Source of the DNA: Actinomycetota bacterium
Lineage (GTDB): Bacteria > Actinomycetota > Actinomycetes > Streptosporangiales > Streptosporangiaceae
Reading direction: 5' to 3'
Assembly: GCA_003168295.1 (NCBI GenBank)
Contig: PMST01000397.1
Location: forward strand, 1 to 9,446
DNA: 9,446 nucleotides
The translations under genes and the position numbers were made by a program. Each line of letters opens with the position of its first letter. The stretch's first letter is position 1. Below, in pieces: positions 5,724 to 9,446 of this stretch. The notes under the pieces were generated by a model. The model was not told the origin of the DNA and did no database searches. It saw only the letters and a program-made list of their open reading frames with translations.

Positions 5724-6314
5724 GTGCTGTCGCGCTGGCAAGGCTGGCCCGCCGCGATCGTCGTTACCCTGGCGGCCGGCGTGCTGATGATCCTCGACGT
5801 GACCGATGCCGCGCTGCGGCGCTGGTGGTCAGGTCACGCGCTGAGCACGGACATGGTCTCCGGGCTGCTCGTGCTGCTCATCACCGTGCTCGTGATCGAC
5901 CAGGTGGTCCGCCTGCGCCAGGTCAATGACCGGGCCCGCGCCGTCGCGGCCCAGGCGGCGATCGTGGTGAACCAGGCCATCCGCTCGTCACAGGCGGTGT
6001 CCCAGGCCCTGGCGAGCTCGGATGACCGCGACGCGGCGGGCGATGAGTTCCGGACCTACATGATGATGCTGCTGGTGTGCGCGCCGGTCCTGATCGACGC
6101 CAAGGCATCGCGGAATTTCCTCGAGCAGGCCCAGTACCTGGGCGGTGAGATGGCCATAGTGCTCGGGGTGACCCCCGGGCGCAAAAGCCACGCCGATGCC
6201 TCGGCGACCCGGATGAACGACGCCGTACAGCGGCTCAAGGACGCCTCGGCGCCGCTGCTCCAGGTCCTGGATCCCGAGACGCGGGCCGCTGTCCGCGGAG
6301 AAGATCCCGGCTGA
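5724..6314 (+). CDS. Two-helix membrane protein with cytoplasmic helical domain, unknown family
   Basis: I do not recognise the family. The protein has 196 residues from the GTG at 5724. Hydrophobic helices lie at about residues 8-25 and 43-63, joined by a short loop. Next is a long polar helix rich in Ala, Gln and Val (about 64-98) that could form a coiled coil. Then come an acidic break (SSDDRDAAGDE), a third moderately hydrophobic stretch (YMMMLLVCAPVLI, 112-124), and a soluble tail. The short first segment and basic residues after each helix suggest both ends are cytoplasmic. The start is a choice among ATG 5670, GTG 5721 and GTG 5724. None has a ribosome site, and the well-placed -10 box at 5712 favours 5724. 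Codon use is normal for the window, which supports a real gene. It stands between the GNAT gene and the beta-lactamase-like gene on the same strand, with 111 bases after it. Confidence 0.75.
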   Translation: MLSRWQGWPAAIVVTLAAGVLMILDVTDAALRRWWSGHALSTDMVSGLLVLLITVLVIDQVVRLRQVNDRARAVAAQAAIVVNQAIRSSQAVSQALASSDDRDAAGDEFRTYMMMLLVCAPVLIDAKASRNFLEQAQYLGGEMAIVLGVTPGRKSHADASATRMNDAVQRLKDASAPLLQVLDPETRAAVRGEDPG

Positions 6315-6365
6315 GACCGCAGCCGCCTCGCGGACCAATCCGGCACCCGTCCGCAGTGGGCTGAC

Positions 6366-6371
6366 TACGCT
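6366..6371 (+). promoter_or_regulatory. Candidate -10 box for the beta-lactamase-like gene
   Basis: TACGCT fits TANNNT. The predicted start is near 6378, giving a leader of about 48 bases containing GGGAGGGGG (6409-6417) ahead of the GTG at 6426. No convincing -35 hexamer is present, so the call rests on position and the -10 pattern. Confidence 0.35.
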
Positions 6372-6425
6372 GGAGCCAGGTCATGCCAGGTAACAGCGAC
6401 GCCGGCATGGGAGGGGGCAGGACGC

Positions 6426-7475
6426 GTGACGGGGATGAGAGGCAGGCACTCGGCGGGAGCCCCCTCGACGCCGCCCACCAGGAATGTGGCCTGGGTGGTC
6501 GCCGGCGGCCTCGCCCTGGCCGCGCTCGTCGGAGCCGTCGTCGCCTGGTTCATCGCCGCCGGCCCCGGGTCAGGCGCTGCCGGGTCAGGCGCCCCGGCCT
6601 CGCGGAGCGTGGCCGGGGCACCGGGGGCCAGCGCGTCGGCGGGCCAGCCGAACACGGCCTCTTCGGCCTCTTCCGCGCCGGTAGCCCAGGTGTCCCGGGG
6701 AGCGACCCGGTCCGCGGCGGTCGCCCCCGCCCAGGGGCACCGGGATCCGCTCGGAACGGCGGCGGCCTCTTACCTGTCGGGCAGGACCGGCACGGTGCTG
6801 GCCGCGGTCTACGACGTCAGGACGGGCCAGACCTGGCGCCTGGGGCAGGGGCAGCCGCAAGCCGAGGCGAGCGTGATCAAGCTCGACGTGCTGGAAACGC
6901 TGCTGTCCGAGCGAGGTGGCGACGGCGGGCTGTCGGCCAGCGACGACTCGCTGGCCAGGCAGATGATCGAGGACAGCGACAATACCGCCGCGACCAGCCT
7001 GTGGTACGAGGTCGGCGGCCCGGCACGGATCCGCGTGTTCAACGCCGACGCCGGGTTGACCCGGACCACTCCGTCCCCCTGCGTCGTCTGCGCCGGTTTC
7101 TCCTGGCCGGGCTGGGGCCTGAGCACCACGACCCCCGCCGATCAGATTGCCCTGCTCAGGAAGCTGATCACGCCGAGCTCGCTGCTCACGGCCGCCGAAC
7201 GTGACTACGCCTTGTCGCTGCTGGAGAACGTGACCCCGTCTCAGCGGTGGGGGGTCTCCGGCGGCGTTCCGGCGCAGGTCACCGTGGCCCTGAAGAACGG
7301 CTGGCTGCCGCTGGCGGGTGTAGACAGCGACTGGCAGATCAACAGCGTCGGATGGATCTCGGGCGGCGGCAGGAACTACCTGATGGCCGTGCTCATCACC
7401 GGAAACCCGACCGAGCAGTACGGCATCGACACGATCGACCAGCTGTCTGCCATGGTCTGGCAGGACCTGGGCTAG
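6426..7475 (+). CDS. Membrane-anchored serine hydrolase with class A beta-lactamase fold
   Basis: This 349-residue protein should be anchored in the membrane with its catalytic domain outside. Residues 21-45 are one hydrophobic helix with no lipobox cysteine, and basic residues precede it. Residues 46-108 are a Gly/Ala/Ser/Pro-rich linker suited to crossing the wall. The hydrolase domain starts near 110. Serine-enzyme motifs are SVIK (149-152, SxxK), SDN (184-186) and KNG (290-292, in place of the usual KTG). The omega-loop region (about 209-236) has no glutamate to match Glu166 of class A beta-lactamases and holds a CVVC pair (219-222). It may therefore be a penicillin-binding or peptidoglycan-acting relative rather than an efficient beta-lactamase. 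The start is the GTG at 6426, with the GGGAGGGGG ribosome site at 6409-6417; the ATG at 6435 has no spaced site. It converges with glnE, 21 bases apart. Confidence 0.85.
   Translation: MTGMRGRHSAGAPSTPPTRNVAWVVAGGLALAALVGAVVAWFIAAGPGSGAAGSGAPASRSVAGAPGASASAGQPNTASSASSAPVAQVSRGATRSAAVAPAQGHRDPLGTAAASYLSGRTGTVLAAVYDVRTGQTWRLGQGQPQAEASVIKLDVLETLLSERGGDGGLSASDDSLARQMIEDSDNTAATSLWYEVGGPARIRVFNADAGLTRTTPSPCVVCAGFSWPGWGLSTTTPADQIALLRKLITPSSLLTAAERDYALSLLENVTPSQRWGVSGGVPAQVTVALKNGWLPLAGVDSDWQINSVGWISGGGRNYLMAVLITGNPTEQYGIDTIDQLSAMVWQDLG
6567..6596 (+). repeat. 15-bp tandem duplication in the linker region
   Basis: Two adjacent 15-bp copies begin GGGTCAGGCGC and encode GSGAA and GSGAP in the low-complexity linker between the membrane helix and the hydrolase domain. 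It keeps the frame and is likely neutral length variation. Confidence 0.7.
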
Positions 7476-7479
7476 GCAC

Positions 7480-7496
7480 GCCCGGCGCTGGCGGGC
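7480..7496. terminator. Weak hairpin between convergent stop codons
   Basis: GCCCG (7480-7484) pairs with CGGGC (7492-7496) around a 7-base loop, filling most of the 21-base gap between the beta-lactamase-like gene and glnE. It could serve both strands. The stem is only 5 bp with no T-run, so the call is tentative. Confidence 0.3.
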
Positions 7497-9446
7497 TCAG
7501 CCGTAGAACAGGGGTTCCATCACCGTGCGGGCGCGGCGGGCGGCGCGTCGGTAGTCCTCCTCCAGGGCCTGCCCGGCGTCGCCGGGCGGGTAGCCGAGCA
7601 GGCGGGCGACCGCGGTCAGCTCGCGGTGCCTGGCCGGCAGCATATCGCTCGGCCTGCCGCCGACCAGGACGATCGCGTTCCTGATCCGCGCGGCCAGCTC
7701 CCACGCGGCCATCAGCGCGGCGGCGTCATGGGCGGGCAGCAAGCCCGCCTGCACGGCGACCGCCATCGCCGCGCCGGTCCGGGTGGTGCGCAACGCCGGC
7801 AGCGCATGAGCGTGCCGCAACTGCAGCAGCTGCACCGTCCACTCCACGTCGGACAGGCCGCCCGGCCCGAGCTTGACGTGCAGCGCCCGGTCGGCGCCGC
7901 GTGGTATCCGCTCGGCCTCCATCCGCGCCTTGATCCGGCGGATCTCGCGGACAGCATCCGCGGTGATGCCCTCGGCACCAGGGCCCTCCGGGTAGCGGAA
8001 TTCGGCGATCATCGCGGTGAACTCCGCGCCGAGCGCGACGTCCCCGGCCACCGGCTCGGCGCGCAGCAGGGCCTGCGCCTCCCACGGCGCGGACCAGCGC
8101 TGGTAGTAGCCGCGGTAGGCGGCCAGGGTGCGGGCCAGCGGCCCCTGGCGTCCCTCTGGGCGCAGGTCGGAGTCCACCACCAGGGCGGGATCGGGGACCG
8201 GCAGCGCGAGCAGCCGCCGCAGCTCCACCGCTACCGCGTGGGCGGCGTCCGAGGCCTGCCGCTCGGGATAGCCCGGCAGCGGGTCGTGCACGAAAAGCAC
8301 GTCCGCGTCGCTGCCGTAACCGCACTCGTGGCCGCCGAAGCGGCCCATCGCGATCACGGCGAACCTGGTCGGCAGCGGCCCGCGCAGTTCCGCCGCGATC
8401 TTCCGCACCGCCACCGCGAGCGCGGTCTCAACCGACGCCCGGGTCACGCCGGTCAGCGCCTCCGCCGTCGCCGCCAGCGCCTTTCCGGCCGGGCCGTTAA
8501 CGCCGAGCACGTCGGCGGCGGCGGTGCGCAGCAGCTCGCGGCGCCGGACCGAACGCACGGCGGTGACCGCGCCCTCCGCATCGTCCTCGTAGCGCTGGGC
8601 CGCCGCCATCATTTCCGCGCGCAGCGCGGCCAGGCTCCTGGCGTTGAGCTCGGCGTCGTCGCCGAAGATGGCGACCGCTTCGGGCGCGCGCAGCAGGAGC
8701 CCGGCCGCGTACCGGCTGGACGCCAGCACGCGGGCCATCCGCTCGGCCGCCTTGGTCTCATCCCGCAGCAGCCTCAGGTACCAGGGCGAGGACCCAAGCT
8801 CGTCGCTGACCTGGCGGAACGCCAGCAGCCCGGCGTCGGGCTCGGCGGCGTCCGCGAACCAGCCAAGCAGCACCGGCAACAGCGTGCGCTGAATGGCCGC
8901 GCGCCGTGAGACACCGGAGGTCAGCGCGTCGATATGGCGCAGCGCCCCGGCCGGGTCGACGTAGCCGAGCGCCTCGAGCCGGGCCCTGGCTTCGGCGGGC
9001 GTCAGCCTGGCTGCCTCCGACGGCAGCCGGGCCACCGCTTCGAGCAGCGGACGGTAGAACAGTTTCTCGTGCAGCCGCCTGACCTGCCTGGCGTGGCGGC
9101 GCCACAACTCGTCGAACTCGACCGCCGGGTCGGGGCGGATCACGGTTTCCGCGGACTGCCACCACGGCTCGTTCGGCCCGTCGGTAAACCTCATCGCCCG
9201 GCCCAGCCTGCGAAGTACGGCCGGATCCTCCGGCAGGGTGTGTGTGCGGCTCAGCCGGTTCAGCTGCAGCAGATGCTCGGTGCGGCGCAGGAAACGGTAG
9301 GCGGCGGCCAGCTCCTCGGCGTCGGCGCGGCCGACGTACCCGCCGGCGGCCAGGGCCGCAAGGGCGGGGAGCGTGGCGGGCGCGCGCAGCGTGTCATCGG
9401 TGCGGCCGTGCACGAGCTGCAGCAGCTGGACGGCGAACTCGATGTC
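7497..9446 (-). CDS. glnE: Glutamine synthetase adenylyltransferase/deadenylase, 3' part (5' end outside window)
   Basis: GlnE attaches AMP to, and removes it from, the regulatory tyrosine of glutamine synthetase, switching it off and on in the cytoplasm. The frame is open to the window edge, giving 649 residues of a family usually near 1,000, so roughly the first third is missing. The retained part begins in the helical region that closes the N-terminal deadenylase half (DIEFAVQLLQLVHGRTDDTLR). The whole C-terminal adenylylase half follows. Its nucleotidyltransferase motif is FAVIAMGRFGGHECGYGSDADVLF, with the metal-binding Asp-x-Asp codons at 8301-8309, followed by SDLRPEGRQGPL. The end is a second helical region (DVEWTVQLLQLRHAH) finishing in RRARTVMEPLFYG. 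The repeated D-[IV]-E-[FW]-x-VQLLQL shows the internal duplication of the family. It converges toward glnA, whose product is its expected substrate. No truncation or frameshift is visible. Confidence 0.96.
   Translation of the reverse strand, partial: DIEFAVQLLQLVHGRTDDTLRAPATLPALAALAAGGYVGRADAEELAAAYRFLRRTEHLLQLNRLSRTHTLPEDPAVLRRLGRAMRFTDGPNEPWWQSAETVIRPDPAVEFDELWRRHARQVRRLHEKLFYRPLLEAVARLPSEAARLTPAEARARLEALGYVDPAGALRHIDALTSGVSRRAAIQRTLLPVLLGWFADAAEPDAGLLAFRQVSDELGSSPWYLRLLRDETKAAERMARVLASSRYAAGLLLRAPEAVAIFGDDAELNARSLAALRAEMMAAAQRYEDDAEGAVTAVRSVRRRELLRTAAADVLGVNGPAGKALAATAEALTGVTRASVETALAVAVRKIAAELRGPLPTRFAVIAMGRFGGHECGYGSDADVLFVHDPLPGYPERQASDAAHAVAVELRRLLALPVPDPALVVDSDLRPEGRQGPLARTLAAYRGYYQRWSAPWEAQALLRAEPVAGDVALGAEFTAMIAEFRYPEGPGAEGITADAVREIRRIKARMEAERIPRGADRALHVKLGPGGLSDVEWTVQLLQLRHAHALPALRTTRTGAAMAVAVQAGLLPAHDAAALMAAWELAARIRNAIVLVGGRPSDMLPARHRELTAVARLLGYPPGDAGQALEEDYRRAARRARTVMEPLFYG

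Noticed and set aside
6383..7204. 273-codon plus-strand frame overlapping the beta-lactamase-like gene
   Set aside because: It is Arg/Gly-rich and out of frame with SxxK, SDN and KNG, so it is a shadow.
573..7496. Defence island, biosynthetic cluster or mobile island
   Set aside because: No nuclease, toxin-antitoxin, integrase, transposase, tRNA, or synthase gene is present. The genes are varied housekeeping or accessory types on both strands.
7626..8909. 427-codon plus-strand open frame opposite glnE
   Set aside because: Arg/Gln/Gly-rich with no motif, antisense to the conserved adenylyltransferase motifs, and typical of shadow frames in GC-rich DNA.

Overview
The window is about 70% G+C with strongly G/C-biased third codon positions, GTG and TTG starts, and TANNNT-type -10 boxes placed very close to start codons. 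That points to a high-GC actinomycete. The genus cannot be fixed from this sequence, though a Streptosporangiales- or Streptomyces-like soil organism would fit. Both edges carry nitrogen-assimilation genes. The left edge is the 3' end of a type I glutamine synthetase gene (glnA) with its adenylylation tyrosine. The right edge is the 3' two thirds of glnE, on the opposite strand, encoding the enzyme that adenylylates and deadenylylates that tyrosine. The two converge, as glnA1 and glnE do in Mycobacterium tuberculosis, but here about 6.9 kb of other genes lies between them.

Layout: glnA (+) ends at 572 and is closed by a perfect 14-bp hairpin (601-632). A small two-helix membrane protein gene (-) follows. 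It diverges from a compact three-gene + strand unit (1054-3871): a phosphinothricin/methionine-sulfoximine-type N-acetyltransferase with a 54-bp in-frame minisatellite, a CmoM/SmtA-like methyltransferase, and a family III CoA-transferase whose domains appear in permuted order. A second class I methyltransferase (-, 3844-4638) meets the CoA-transferase tail to tail with a 28-bp overlap. It diverges from a second, two-domain GNAT acetyltransferase (4798-5610). A 64-bp tandem duplication begins at that gene's stop codon. Next come a probably leaderless two-helix membrane protein of unknown family (5724-6314) and a membrane-anchored class A beta-lactamase-fold protein (6426-7475), which meets glnE 21 bp further on.

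How they may work together: only glnA and glnE have an established functional link. The acetyltransferase beside glnA belongs to the family that inactivates the glutamine synthetase inhibitors phosphinothricin and methionine sulfoximine, so a protective role is an attractive but unproven idea. The other genes look like ordinary actinomycete accessory genes. I see no transposase, integrase, tRNA, CRISPR array or recognisable defence system, and no convincing new multi-gene system. The best leads are the minisatellite inside the acetyltransferase, the permuted CoA-transferase and the beta-lactamase-like protein that lacks its deacylating glutamate.
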